The notes beneath the pieces are model-generated. The model made no database searches. It was not told the origin of the DNA and saw only the letters and a list, made by a program, of their open reading frames with translations. From Macrotis lagotis (Eukaryota; Chordata; Mammalia; Peramelemorphia; Peramelidae), in contig NC_133659.1 in NCBI RefSeq assembly GCF_037893015.1, positions 9,440,521 to 9,504,520 on the forward strand: a stretch of DNA of 64,000 nucleotides, read 5' to 3'. Numbering within the stretch: the first letter of the stretch is position 1; each line of letters begins with the position of its first letter. Position numbers and translations under genes: made by a program. Below, in pieces: positions 43,566-55,194 of this stretch.

Positions 43566-44619
43566 GGGTTTTTTTATCCAAGAAATGGAATGAACAGCAT
43601 ATAAATAACTGCCCACTCATAGGTGTATTTTATCACCTTTGCAAAATCTTTCTGAGAACAAGTTAAATGTATCTTGTAATTAACCTTGGTGAACTTATGA
43701 AAAGGAAACAGCAAAGTTTTTGCAAAGAAAATTTACAGTCACTCAAGAAGTTGAAAAGTACAGAGAACACTTCATTCTGCCATTAATTTTTTGGTTGATT
43801 GCCATAAAAAAGACCCAACAGAAAGAAAAAATGACAGTGCTTTTTCCTTTGAAATGAATGGTATCATGTATGTGGTGAATACTAGACACAATTTCTGGCT
43901 ACCTCTGATCAATGATCTTATGTTATTAGCAGTGATACAGGCAAAAAACAAAACAAAACAACAGGGAGACTGTTGCAATACCAGTCTTCTCAGCATAAAT
44001 ATATCCCTTGGCAGTGATGCTCTGTTGTGAATCTCAGAACAAAATAATCTTTGAGTTATTATAGTGATGGGCAAACCAAAGGACAATTATGAGACTCCTG
44101 GATGGTAGCAATGAGATATTTCATTTTGTCAATGGTAACCCAAGTGTAAGAAGTGACATCATCAATCATATGAGCAAAAAGGGATCTGTGGCTTGTGATA
44201 TGAGCTCCACTATTACCAATAAAATGTAAGGAGCTTTGAGAGAAGGGCTGAGTCTTGAAGGCCAATATGCTGAAGCACAAAAGGAGTTTCCTTTTGGGAA
44301 GATCTGGAAGAAGTTAGATGACAAACAGCACTAACAACACAATATGAGAGAACAAACAAGAGCCACCCTCTGAGACAACGTAGAGAACAATATCCATGAA
44401 TCATCCATTTGCAGTTTGGGGGAGGAAAGGGTACAGCCAAAGGGGTGTGGAATTTAGTAGCAGAGGTCACAGGCTCTTTCATTGGCAACTTGGGGTAATT
44501 TGAGCCCAGGACTCAAACTTAGTTTTCCTTCTTCCTCATCTATAAAAGAAGGGGACTGAACTTGATCATGGGATTCATTCAGCTCAAAATCTAGTCTTCT
44601 TTCATGCTAAATATAATTT
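43566..44619. other. Unassigned sequence
   Basis: 43692-43760 resembles a MAR1 tail (GGAAACAGCAAAGTTTTTGC). 44500-44600 has a short MIR-like patch. The rest is unassigned; open frames of 70-100 codons on both strands show no motif. Confidence 0.4.
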
Positions 44620-44862
44620 TGTTGTTATTGTTATAATCATTGCTGTTATTGAATCTTCATGTCTCCATTTATGGTTTTCTTGGAAGAATTACTGGTTTGT
44701 CATTTTTTTCCTTTGAAGACTCATTTTAGAGATGAGGAAACTGAGGTGTTTAGAGCTAAGTGACTTTCTCAGGGTCAAGCTAGTCAGTGTCTGAGGGAAG
44801 GCATGTGAATTCAGGTCTTTCTGACTCTAAGCCCAAAACTTTATCCATTGTGCTCCCTAGCA
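44620..44862 (-). mobile_element. MAR1-type SINE
   Basis: TTGTTATTGTTATAATCATT tail end, GGTTTTCTTGGAAGAATTAC, AGATGAGGAAACTGAGGTGT and AATTCAGGTCTTTCTGACTC. Confidence 0.88.
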
Positions 44863-44994
44863 CGTATCAGAGTGGCTGCTGTGTATACCAGTTCATTTGG
44901 TTTATAAGATGCCTACCTAAAACCAAATCAATCAGTGAACAAGCAATTACTGAAGTTTCTGCTTTTTCTATTAAAGTTCCTTCTTCCATGATAA

Positions 44995-45090
44995 TAATGC
45001 CAAAATGTGTATCCTTACGTTACAGGTGTACAAATTGAGGCCCAGAGAGATACAAAAACATAGTAAAGCTCACACAATATCATGGAATTT
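44995..45090 (-). repeat. MIR-type SINE fragment
   Basis: TTACAGGTGTACAAATTGAGGCCCAGAGAG. Confidence 0.65.
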
Positions 45091-45179
45091 AACAAATCAT
45101 ATAGTCTGACTCAGACACAAAACCATCATATACTGGCAATTTGGGGGAGTTGGTGGGGGGGGAATGGTGAATTTTTAAT

Positions 45180-45345
45180 TCAGAGCATCAGAGTCTGAAT
45201 CTTGCCTTTGATTCTAATATCTGTGAGACTTTGGAAAGGATGTCATTTAAATCTGGCAGGCCTTCTCATCTGTTAAATGATAGAACTAAATTAAACCAAC
45301 TTTAAAGTCCCTCCTAACTCTAAATTTGTGATCTAACACTCCTTA
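45180..45345 (+). repeat. MIR-type SINE
   Basis: GAGCATCAGAGTCTGAATCT, CTTCTCATCTGTTAAATGAT and AAAGTCCCTCCTAACTCTAA. Confidence 0.65.
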
Positions 45346-45704
45346 CAAGTGACAGATAAATGTCAATAACAACCAGAGATGAGCAGATCTGCCTTCCAAT
45401 TAGGGCTAAGCTGGGAAGTGTTGCATCAGCAGTCTTTCTTGGGGGAAAATAATCCCTGTCTGATCTATTTTTAAGCTTAATCTTCATTATTAATATTTTC
45501 CATCCCTTTCTTAATTGTAGGAAATCTTCAAAATATGAAATTGAATCCTGATGTGTGACATTTGTCTATTAAATGCTCACACTGAAAATGGAATGATCAG
45601 CTCTCTCAAACTGGTGTGCACTATCCTCAGCCTACTCTTACCTCCTACCCAGATCTTAAGATTCCGACCAACTGTCTTTCCTTGTCACTCATTCAGCAAA
45701 TATT
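45346..45704. other. Unassigned sequence
   Basis: No repeat recognised. Confidence 0.45.
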
Positions 45705-46250
45705 TATTAGGATATTGGCAGGCACTAAGATAGGTATAGGAATACATAGAAAAAAATGAAATAGTCCTTATCTTCAGGGATTTTGAATTTTACTAAAGAG
45801 AAAAACATGTGTCTGTGCACAAGAATACACTTGAAGGAAATACAAAAAAGTTTGGTGGGGGGCAGGGAGGAGAGGGGTGGTGTGTGGTACAATAGCAACA
45901 AGGAGGAAGTTTGAATAGTCTCAAGCCTCTTGTATGGAAAGAAACTTGGGTTGAGTGGCAAAAGAAGCTACAGATTCTCAGTGATAAAGGTGAGGAGGGG
46001 ATGCATTCCAGGAATAGGCTATTGATTGCCTGTGCAAAGGCATGGAGAGAGGAGATCAAATGTTGTATATAGGGAACAACAAAAAGAAAATCAATTTGGA
46101 GTAGTCATATGGCATAATCTTACATTGGAATTCTGTGAAAGGTTTTAAATGACTATCTGAATAAGATGTACTTTATCCTAAGTAATAGGGAACCATTGGA
46201 GCTTCTAGAGTATCACAGTGACATGGTCAGATCTCTGCTCTAAGAATAAT
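45705..46250 (-). mobile_element. L2 LINE, antisense
   Basis: GGCAGGCACTAAGATAGGTA, GGATGCATTCCAGGAATAGG, TAATAGGGAACCATTGGAGC and CACAGTGACATGGTCAGATC. It shares the same module order with the 16.8- and 27.7-kb copies. Confidence 0.65.
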
Positions 46251-46274
46251 AGGGTTCTAAGAATAAATGTTTTA

Positions 46275-46358
46275 GGATGGACTTACGTTTCTCTGCTTAG
46301 CACAGTGTCAGTTATACAACAGACACTTCATTAATATTTGTTGATTGATTTATCAATT
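46275..46358 (+). repeat. L2 LINE 3' end
   Basis: CTGCTTAGCACAGTGTCAGT and ATTAATATTTGTTGATTGAT. Confidence 0.65.
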
Positions 46359-46377
46359 AAACGGAGCACCCTCCCAT

Positions 46378-46389
46378 CCCCCCCCCCCC
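46378..46389. repeat. C12 homopolymer
   Basis: Twelve C on the plus strand. Confidence 0.95.
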
Positions 46390-46484
46390 ACAAACACACT
46401 CTTCTTTTCCCTGGTAAATAGCTAGGGAGAAGCTGGTTGAGGTAACAGATTCATTTACATTTAGCAAATAGCTATTCCTCAGAA

Positions 46485-46615
46485 ATTTATTAAACAGTAA
46501 CTGAAAGCTAGAGGTATGAAAAAGGTGAAGATTTTAAATTGACATTTATCCTGCCCTCAAAAAGCTATTATTTCCTTGGTGAAAGTGATATATGCACACA
46601 GATAAATAGGGTACA
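46485..46615 (-). repeat. L2 LINE 3' fragment, antisense
   Basis: TTTATTAAACAGTAACTGAA and ATCCTGCCCTCAAAAAGCTA resemble the antisense L2 end. Confidence 0.5.
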
Positions 46616-47788
46616 ATGAGCCACCTCCTTAGTCATCTTTGGCAGCATCATAATTAGCCACAGGAGCCCAGCTGCCTTCTGTTCTGTGGAACCAAGGAGG
46701 GTTGATTCACTACTTCCTCCTTTGCTTGTGACCTTAGCAATAGACAGGATCCAATCAGTGGTGTTATTTGGCTTGAGGAAGTCAACATATTGTTCCCAGG
46801 GCAGGATCTCTGATTCTGAACTGATTCATCCATTAAAAGGGACTGTCGCTGGCCTTCAGATAAGGCAGAACACTTGTAAGAGAGACTAAACTGTCACCAC
46901 TGCCAGGAGGAGGTTCTGCCTCCCATTTCCATTGATGTAATCAATATAAACATTGGAAAAACTTTTCAGATTTCAACCATGGGGATTCAAGCAATGCCTG
47001 TATTCTCTTCACAAGAGAGAAATGTCTTTGATGGAGTCAAGAATTTAATATCCAATTGGTTCATCCAATCAATAATCCTTTAGTCTTTGGGGAATTTAAA
47101 TAAATGAAGGAATGTCAGTAGGAGTGCCATCATTGGTAGAGGACATCATACTTTATTGTGATGATAGGTGAAGGCATCAGGGTAAAGAAGGGAAAATGAG
47201 CAATTCAGAAAAGTAATTTAGGCCACCTCCCATCCCCATCAACCATGTTACTAGAGAGACTGGTCAAGCATCTGATAACATGCCCAATTCAAATCAGCAA
47301 AGTCATACTCAAGAAAACAAATTGATGAACCTTGACCTAGCCATTCAGGTGAGAAAATGGCATCCCAAAGTGTGACTACCTCTGCCAGATTGCCAGTTTA
47401 TTTATGGACTATTATTTGATCCCAGTGGACAAACATTGTGAGGATTCCTCGGAGGCAGAAATGATCTTCTGGCAACTAGGAGTGGTAATTTAACCTTTTG
47501 TCACATGTATTCTCCAAAAATGCTCCTTATTACCATGGTTACATTTTAAGACTGACCACACTCTCCCTTCAAGAGACATCAAGTTGCAAAGATAGAGCAC
47601 GCCACAATTTAGGGAAGAATGTTTTTATAACTGCTATTCTTACTATTGTTTTATTTTTGATATATGGAATAAAACAAACATTTCTAAATCATAGCATAAT
47701 GAAACACATTAGCACATGAAATTGCAAATTTATTGTGCTCACTATCCTATTCTTCTAAAATCTATAATAAAACTATTATGTCAATTTC
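46616..47788. other. Unassigned sequence
   Basis: About 1.2 kb with no recognised repeat or exon. Confidence 0.5.
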
Positions 47789-47836
47789 TCTTTTTTCTTT
47801 TCTTTTCTTTTTTTCTTCCCTCTTCCCTCCCACCCT
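47789..47836 (+). repeat. Pyrimidine-rich tract
   Basis: TTTTCTTTTC and CTTCCC units. Confidence 0.9.
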
Positions 47837-48229
47837 AGAGATGCATACCATTAGACACAAATACAGTTGTCTATGTAAAATCACTCTATACTTCCTTCAA
47901 TTAATAATTATTTCTCTGGTTGCAGATAATATCTTTTTTTATATGTCCTTGATAGTTAAAGAGTTGGATAGTTAAATTTGGATATTTATAATAGTCAAAA
48001 TGACTTATTTGCTCAAAGTCATTCCTTTTTTTGCAAACAATGAAACTTTATTTGAGTCTTAAATATTTGCAGAGTAGAACATTATTGTAAGTTCTAATGG
48101 TAGCAACATACAAATTCATTTCAGAGAAAATAATCAACTAAAATGCTATATAAATTTGACAAATTCATCCAAAGTCACAATTTTTAAAATATTCTTTAAA
48201 ATACTTTTAAATAATTACCAAAGTAGTTA
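47837..48229. other. Unassigned AT-rich sequence
   Basis: No motif recognised. Confidence 0.45.
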
Positions 48230-49520
48230 TTAGGGGAAATAGTATATCCCTAAATGTTTATATGAATGAAGTAGAGAAAGAGAAGATCGAATATTTGGGC
48301 ATGCAGCTAAAAAAGATAGGAAAAGGAGAAATTATATATATCCTCAATGAAATACCAAATTAGAAATTCTGAAAATTAAAGAAATTAATAAAAGTGAAAG
48401 AAAGAAAACTATTGAACCCTTAACTGAAACTAAGAGTTGGTTTAATGAAGGAAAAACAATAAAATATATAAATCTTTGGTTAATTTGATTTTTAAAAAAA
48501 GAAAACCAAGTTATCATTATCAAAAATGAAAAAAGGTGAATCCACCACCAATGAGAAGGAAATTAAAGTAATGATTCAGACCTATTATACCTAATTTTAT
48601 GCCAATAATTTGACAACTTAAGTGAAATGGATGAATATTTACAAAAATATAAACTTCCTGGATTATAACAAGAGGCTATTAAATACTTAAATAATCCCAT
48701 CTCAGAAAAAGAAACTGAACACATCTAAGAAAACATTTCCAGCATCAGATAGATTCGCAAGTGAATTTTACCAAGCAATCAAGGAAAAATTAGTTCCAAT
48801 TCTATTTAAATTATTTTTAAAAAATAAACGAAGAAGGAAATCCTCCAAATTCCTTCTATGAAATTAATATGATGCTGATACCTAAACTAAAAAGAGTCAA
48901 AGCTGAGAAAGAAAATTATAGATCAATGTCCCTAATGAATATGTATGCAAAAATTTTAAATAAAATATTACCAAAGCAATTACAGCATGTTATCACCAAG
49001 ATAAAATGCTATGATTATATAGGATTTATACCAGGAGTGCAGGGTTGGTTTAATATTAGCAAAACTATCACCATAATTGACCATATCAATAACAAACCTA
49101 ATAAAAATCATATAATTATTTCAGTCGATGCTGAAAAAGCATCTTTGACAAAGATGACAAAAATCATTTTTGACAAAATACAGTACCCATTCCTATCAAA
49201 AACATTTGAGAGCATAGGAATAAATGGAGCGTTCCTTATAAATGATAAGTAGCATCTATCTAACACCATCAACCAGTATTGTGTGTAATAGGGATAAGCT
49301 ATTGTTTTAGAAATATTACCTTTAGCCGTAAGAGAAAAAAAGAATTGGAAAAATTAGAATAGATAATGAAGAAACAAAACTCTCACTCTTTGCAGATGAT
49401 ATGATGGTATATTTAGAGAACTCTAGAAAATCATCTGAAAAATATGACTTGAAATAATTATCAACTTTATCAAAGTTGGAGTATATAAAAAATAAACCCA
49501 CATAAATCATTCTGTAAATA
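48230..49520 (+). mobile_element. L1 LINE, ORF2 middle section (L1-g)
   Basis: Covers the region before and through the ORF2 reverse transcriptase and stops just after motif C. Neither the 5' end nor the 3' UTR is present; it is followed by an L2. It is therefore a deletion remnant. Confidence 0.88.
48869..49510 (+). pseudogene. L1 ORF2 reverse-transcriptase remnant
   Basis: The open frame at 48869-49252 shows [42 protein letters not shown] and ISVDAEKA. Nine extra codons (about 49144-49170) separate EKA from FDKIQYPF in motif A, in frame, with TTTGACAAA on both sides. After stops, LFADDMMVYLENSRKSSE at about 49380-49435 retains the catalytic FADD. The gene is dead. Confidence 0.88.
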
Positions 49521-49524
49521 TTAC

Positions 49525-49985
49525 TCTCCTAGCCATTTGCTATCTTTCCAGTTTTTTCATACTTTAGTCCCCTCTGAACACTCTCCAACACAGTGACACT
49601 GACTTACTAATTTTTTCTGGACCACTCTATCTCCTGATTCAGAGCTTTTTCATTGGCCGTTTCCTATGCATTGATTGTTCTCTGTCCTCATCTAAGCTTC
49701 TTCAATTCCCAGGCTTCCTTCAAGTCTCAATCAAATTATTCAAATTTAAGAGGCTTTTCTCAATGACCAGCAGTGTTTGTGCTTTTTTTTCCTGGGACTG
49801 TCTCTAATTTTTCCTGTAAACATCTCATAGGTACATATCTATTTTCATATTTTCTACCCCTTTAAAATATGAGCTCAATGAAGGCAGGGATTATATTTTT
49901 GCCTTTCTTTGAAGCCACATGATTTCACTAACTTCTTCCTGTGTGGCAAGTGATTAATACATATTAGTGGTTTCCTAAGTGATGA
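49525..49985 (+). mobile_element. L2 LINE 3' region
   Basis: AATTCCCAGGCTTCCTTCAA, AAATATGAGCTCAATGAAGG and CTGTGTGGCAAGTGATTAAT follow L2 order. Confidence 0.65.
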
Positions 49986-50364
49986 GTGATTAGAGAATGC
50001 TAGAAAATCATCTTATAAAAGTACTTGAAATAATGGATATAAAATGTAAAAGGTTCCTTGGCTCTATATTGTTGAGGACCCTAAATGATTGGTAAATGTC
50101 TTTACATTTTATCCTAGAAGTAACAGTGAACCAACAAATGGAAATAACATTTGTCGGGGTTTTTTTCCCTTCAGAAGATGGTTTTGCTAGTTTGTGAGTA
50201 GGTGGGATGAAAGTAAGATGATTGAATAGAAATTCACTCCATTCTTAGTGAATGGAACCAAATATAATCACACCTAAAAAATTTTCTTACTTGTTCCAAT
50301 TTAAACAAAGACTCCTAGGGGGTGAGGCTATTTTCATTATTTTATTTCTATCCTTTCCTCTCAT

Positions 50365-50480
50365 TAAATAGTTCCTGGAGGGAAGAGATTATTTGTTTGA
50401 TTTTTTGTTTGTTTTTGTAACCCCAATGCTGTGCCAGCTAACCTAGGACATAAGAAGCAATTAATAAATGCAAATTCGAT
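50365..50480 (+). repeat. L2 LINE 3' end
   Basis: GTTCCTGGAGGGAAGAGATT, AACCCCAATGCTGTGCCAGC and GAAGCAATTAATAAATGCAA. Confidence 0.65.
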
Positions 50481-51407
50481 TCAATTTAACTTAACCCATT
50501 TTTATATAGTGCTTTCTAATTTTCATCCCAATCAGAACTTCAATGACTTCTGTTTCATGAGGAGGAAAAAAGGAAGATAATTAGAAGATAATTTCCCTTC
50601 ACTTTTTCTTGATTAATTTTTTAATTTTTATTGACCCAAATCATCAGAATTTGTTTGTTTTCTTCAATAAATAGTATTACTTTCTGGAATCTAGCTAGTA
50701 TAACATGAATTCAGGCCTATCATAGGTATAATCTTCTCTTTTCGATTTTAAGTTGAATATTGAGAAAAATGACATGACCCTTAGAATATAAAGGCATACA
50801 AATAACTCAACAAATATTCTGTAAGGAACTGCCTTTATTGACTTGTCTATTCAAGAAGGCTGACCTTTATTTAACTAAGTTTCTGAATCTAACCTTCCTT
50901 GTTCCTAAACATTATAAGCGACTACAGCATGTGTTCCCTGTCAATGATCCAGCTGTTATTTTTGTTGACATTTTTTCATATCTTCTGTCTTCATTGCAGC
51001 CATGCATTATAACAAGCCCATAGCAGATTTTAAAGACAAAGAACCTTTTATGGCAACCTGAAGAATGTGTGTTACATATTAAGGAGAGATTTCAGAAAAA
51101 CTAAAGGGGTTGGAGACAAGCATGGAAGTCTTTAGAGAATGATAAATATCATTCTAATTAAGAAACATTAATAATAGTCCTAAATACTCAAGGGAGAGAA
51201 GAGTCACAAGCCTGGAAATGTTTGTCTTTCAAGAAAACACTGGAGAATCACATCGAGGGGCAAAGAAAAAGGAATAAGTAAGAGAGGGAAGGAGAAAGAA
51301 GAAGATGGCTTTGGAAGCCATATGGGGACTCACCAACATGAAGTCATACAATTTCATCTTCAAGCTTAGTAAACCAAAATAAACATTGTTTGAATGATAT
51401 TTGTTAT
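50481..51407. other. Unassigned sequence
   Basis: A weak antisense MIR-like patch near 50500. 50830-51030 lacks repeat features. No family assigned. Confidence 0.45.
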
Positions 51408-51665
51408 TCCTTCTTGAAGATTATGACATCAGGGAGGTGACATCATGACAAACCCGTGAAATGGATTTGAGTGAGGGGAAGCTGTGCTTAAGTCACTGAC
51501 CTCACTTTCTCCTCTGGAGCCATCTGGGTTAGTAGCCAGATGTGAATCAGGTTTACTAGAGATGGCAGTGACTTTCCCAAGGTCATCTAGCTTAGATGAG
51601 TGAGTGATCTGAGGTCGGATTTGAAACCAGGGCTGATGCTCTGTCCACTCTGCCACCTAACTGTC
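51408..51665 (-). mobile_element. SINE-C, full-length marsupial tRNA-headed SINE
   Basis: Read on the minus strand it has a tRNA-like head (GGGACAGTTAGGTGGCAGAG) and core (GACCTTGGGAAAGTCACTGC). Its distinct tail includes GGAGAAAGTGAGGTCAGTGA and ends AGAAGGAATAACAAATA. The tail differs from both WSINE and MAR1. Partial copies lie at 22.6 and 57.7 kb. Confidence 0.82.
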
Positions 51666-51879
51666 CCACTTATGAACAATAACAGCTGACACATAAAATC
51701 TGTTGTTTCACAAAAACGTTGAATATTATCTCCTTGAACTGAATTAAGTTTAATGCAATTAACTTTTATTAAATACCTTAGTGTGAAAATTCCCTCTGCT
51801 GGGTATGTCTGGAAGAAGTCCATGCCACTTTTGGACTATTCTAACTGGTAGGTCCTCTGACTCTTAAATTGATTACTTT

Positions 51880-52049
51880 TTTCTTTTTCTTTTTTTTTTT
51901 TGGTTCTTTTGTTTTTGTTTTTAATTTTTGCAAGGGAATGGGATTAAGTGACTTGTCTAAGGTCACACAGCTAGGTAGTGTCTGAGGTCACCTTTGAATT
52001 CAGGTCCTCCTGACTCCAGGGCCCATGCTCTATCCACCTGCCTCATCCA
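51880..52049 (-). mobile_element. WSINE-type SINE
   Basis: Antisense body GCAAGGGAATGGGATTAAGT ... GTCCTCCTGACTCCAGGGCC with a long T-rich tail on the left. Confidence 0.93.
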
Positions 52050-52804
52050 TATGGGTCTGTGGCAGATAACTTGCTCCGAAGTCCACTTAGGGACTGAATC
52101 AGGCAAATATATGCCAAGATATTCATAAGGGCCAGGATCAGACAATTCTCATTAAAATCACAAAGCAAAAAATTTCCAAAAAACCCAATAATAATCAGAT
52201 GTGTTCTTGACAGTGAGGCAGAATTTCACAAAAATACTTCAACTATAGCACTGGAAGTCATTACAATAATTGTATGTTTAAGTGGAGCAAGTGATGGGGC
52301 CTTTTCCACTAGGGAAATCCCAGCTAAGGGGTGCTGCTCCCTGGGGAGCCTCAGGCCATGTCTTTGACTCCTGCTCATCTTGGTGCTTTCAAGGCATCAG
52401 AGAAGCAATGGGTTTCAATTCCTGGGGGGGGGGGTATCTCTGGGAGCATTCTACCAGTCAGGCACTAAGGATATGCTAAATACAATTTACATTTAACTAC
52501 AAATACAATTTGGATTTAATAGGAGAATTGGGGCACGTAAGTACAACAATCAGAGCATGAGAGCAATGTGGTAATGTGTTTTATTGATGAGAAGAGAGAA
52601 ATGGGAATCCAAGGAATCACAAACCCAACCTCCCAGATCTGTCCCTTTGAACCATCTCAGAGAAGCCCATTTTCCATGCCACATTTTTAAGTATTAATAA
52701 AAACAAGTGATTTTTAAGGAGAAAGGAGAGACCTTAATCAAATGGTTATAAGGCAAAGATTTTTTAATAGGGTGAAATATAAATTGATCAAAGTTTGAAA
52801 AATC
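52050..52804. other. Unassigned sequence with G11
   Basis: G11 homopolymer at 52424-52434. Nothing else recognised. Confidence 0.45.
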
Positions 52805-53012
52805 ATTTCAGAGTCAAGAACACCTGAGTTCAAATCCAATCTTACCATGTGACCTTGGGCAAATCATTTAAATTCTGTGACTCAGTTTTCTTGTTTGTTA
52901 AAATAACAGCAATAAATACCACCACCTTAAACATAAATGTTGGGAGTATCAAATGAAATACATAATAGGTAAATAATTTTTTAAACTTTAAAGTTTAATA
53001 TGAAAGTAATTA
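52805..53012 (+). repeat. MIR-type SINE
   Basis: CACCTGAGTTCAAATCCAAT, ATGTGACCTTGGGCAAATCA and GAGTATCAAATGAAATACAT; its 3' end merges into the CTA array. Confidence 0.85.
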
Positions 53013-53232
53013 TCATTGTTATTATCATTACTACTATGATTATTGCTACTAATACTACTACTGTTACTACTACTTCTACTACTACTACTGCTATTACTAC
53101 TGCTACCATTACCACCACTACTGCTGCTGCTGCTGCTGCTACTACTACTACTGCCATTACTACTTCTACTACTACCATGGCTACTACTGCTATTACTTGC
53201 TATTACTACTACTGTTTACTACTTCTTTTACT
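53013..53232 (+). repeat. (CTA)n array with (CTG)6 core
   Basis: CTA, TTA, TTC and CTG triplets with uninterrupted (CTG)6 at 53121-53138. It resembles the 32.6-kb array and grows from the 3' end of a MIR. Poly-Leu, Thr and Val frames here are artefacts. Confidence 0.97.
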
Positions 53233-53334
53233 ACTACAATTGTGTCTACCTTGGAAGAATAGCTTATGAGAATCAAATTTCAATCCTTAAAATAGTAGTG
53301 GGAATGATACATAGCAGGAGAGAAAGAACATAAG

Positions 53335-53500
53335 ATTTAGAGCTGGAAAGAACCTTGAGCCTATTGGCTCAGTTTCCACAATTGAGGGAAGTGAGATGAG
53401 AAGGGAAGGGAGTGCTTAGCCAAATACATAGTTAGTAATATTTCCCTGACTCTAAGTCTCCAATTTCAGACCCTTTTCACTAAACTATGTTGATATTTGC
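53335..53500 (-). repeat. MIR-type SINE
   Basis: TTAGAGCTGGAAAGAACCTT and CACTAAACTATGTTG ends in antisense order. Confidence 0.65.
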
Positions 53501-53524
53501 AGATGAACCTTCTGAGCAGGTTTC

Positions 53525-53625
53525 CTCTGGGTAAAATACAAATTCTTTGAGGGCTGGAACTCTTGTTTTTATCTGTATCACCAGATTCTAACAAGTCCTG
53601 GCACATTTTTTGTGTATTTGTACTA
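53525..53625 (+). repeat. L2 LINE 3' end
   Basis: ACAAATTCTTTGAGGGCTGG and AACAAGTCCTGGCACATTTT. Confidence 0.65.
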
Positions 53626-53739
53626 GTCATTGCAAAGGTTAATTGCCAGTGAGGACACTCCTCCCAAAGCTATCTGGTAACTGCTCTGTAGGTTACATCT
53701 GTAGTTCTGTCTGGCTCAGAATCACATAATTAGATCAGT

Positions 53740-53870
53740 CAAAAAGCAATTATTAAGGACTTACGATATCCCAGACACAGGCAGATTATGTCACAGGTGG
53801 GAATTTAACCCAGATGTCCTACTCTCAAAAGTCAACTCTCAGCACTCTTCCATGCTGCCTTTGTTTCTGA
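53740..53870 (-). repeat. MIR-like fragment
   Basis: GGAATTTAACCCAGATGTCC and ACTCTTCCATGCTGCC are antisense MIR-end blocks. Confidence 0.55.
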
Positions 53871-54237
53871 CAGTGGGAAGACACTTAATAAGCGCATATT
53901 AAAATTTTATTGACTTATTTGTACATTGTTCTCTCCTACAGTAAAATCTAAGCTCTTTGAGAGTGGAATTGTTTCCTTAGGAGAACAAAAAGAAAATTTT
54001 GTAAAACATAAGTCCAGCAAAACAAATTCTCCCAACGGTATTCACCAAACTGTGTGTTTCCTTCTGCGCACTGAGGCCATCACTTCTATATCAGGGCAAG
54101 AAATGAATCACTTCATTAGAAACATAGTGGATCATTGCATTGATCAAAGCTCTTCAGGCTTTCAAAGTTGTTATTTTTTATAAACTACGCCTTAGTTTAC
54201 TCTCCCTAGATCTGGTTGTGTGACTTTGCCTGGGCAT
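53871..54237 (-). other. Possible LINE 3'-UTR-like remnant
   Basis: In antisense, GATCAATGCAATGATCCACT and AGAAGTGATGGCCTCAGTGC look like a LINE 3'-UTR pattern that I associate with marsupial repeats. The 85-codon frame at 53926-54183 is probably incidental. Assignment is from memory and weak. Confidence 0.35.
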
Positions 54238-54315
54238 TTCAAGGGCCTATTGTGTTCTTGGTACCGTGAGAGGAACTAACAATGCAAAGACCAAAATGGA
54301 GCAGTGTCTGTTTCC
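54238..54315 (-). repeat. L2 LINE 3' fragment, antisense
   Basis: GGCCTATTGTGTTCTTGGTACCGTGAGAGG resembles the antisense L2 3' end. Confidence 0.45.
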
Positions 54316-54324
54316 ACCAAATGG

Positions 54325-54490
54325 ATGTTAAGGGGCATCTTAAGTGGGGAAAAGCTGAATAAATTATGGTACACAAACATAATGGATTCTATTGTGTTGT
54401 GAGAAATGACAAAAGACATGATTTCAAGGAAAACTGGGGTGATTTATATCAATTGATACAGAGTACAGTGAAAAAGAGGGGAAAATATGT
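54325..54490 (+). mobile_element. L1 ORF2 C-terminal fragment (L1-h)
   Basis: AGCTGAATAAATTATGGTAC, TGTTGTGAGAAATGACAAAA and GAAAACTGGGGTGATTTATA match the same ORF2 segment in the other L1 copies. Confidence 0.7.
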
Positions 54491-54524
54491 TCTATAATTA
54501 TCTTTTTTTTCAATTCTCTTCCAG

Positions 54525-54770
54525 TTCAAAATCTCAGAATTTGAAAACTTGAGATATATGGGGGATCTCAAGGTCTACCGATTCCAACTAATATGTACTC
54601 ACAAAAGAATGTCTTTTACAACCCATCAAATAAGAATCTTGGCATATAGCCATTGTTTAAAGACCTTCAATAAATGGAAAACCATAACCTCCCATGGTAG
54701 CCTCTTCTACTCAGAATAATTCCAATTAGGGAAATGTTTTCTGGTTGCTGTTGTTCTGGAATTTAGACCA
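54525..54770 (-). repeat. CR1/L3-type LINE 3' fragment
   Basis: GGGGGATCTCAAGGTCTACC, ATAACCTCCCATGGTAGCCT and CAATTAGGGAAATGTTTTCT are antisense CR1/L3 end blocks in order. Confidence 0.6.
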
Positions 54771-55194
54771 AAACTGTATTTATTTTTTTTTTTGCCATTT
54801 TTATCCATAATTTTTCATCCTGGGATCAAGTAGGACAAATTTAATCAAATATATTTTATGAATAATACTCTCAATTCCCAGATTTTCCCCCCTCTAGACT
54901 TAAACCCAATGACCACCCCCCCATGTGCCTTTCACCCAAATCTCATATAACATCATCCTGAGATCCTTAATTATTTTGATTTTTCTCTTCAAAGAACTAA
55001 GTCTGGTGATTTCCTGGTGGTACAGAGAATGGACTGAAATACTCAGAAATTCACCAGAACAATGTGCAGTGGAATGATCCCTTCTTAATATCCTGTTCAT
55101 TTGTTATGATTATATTTCAAGCTATTTATTAGTTATTTGATTTATTAGTTATTTTATATTAGACTAATCAATCAACCTTTATAGTAAGGTTAAC
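54771..55194. other. Unassigned sequence
   Basis: T-run near 54780; nothing else recognised. Confidence 0.45.

Noticed and set aside
48869-49252. Free-standing reverse-transcriptase gene (retron- or telomerase-like)
   Set aside because: Motifs such as [20 protein letters not shown] and FADD in the flanking DNA are those of L1 ORF2, and the frame is broken.
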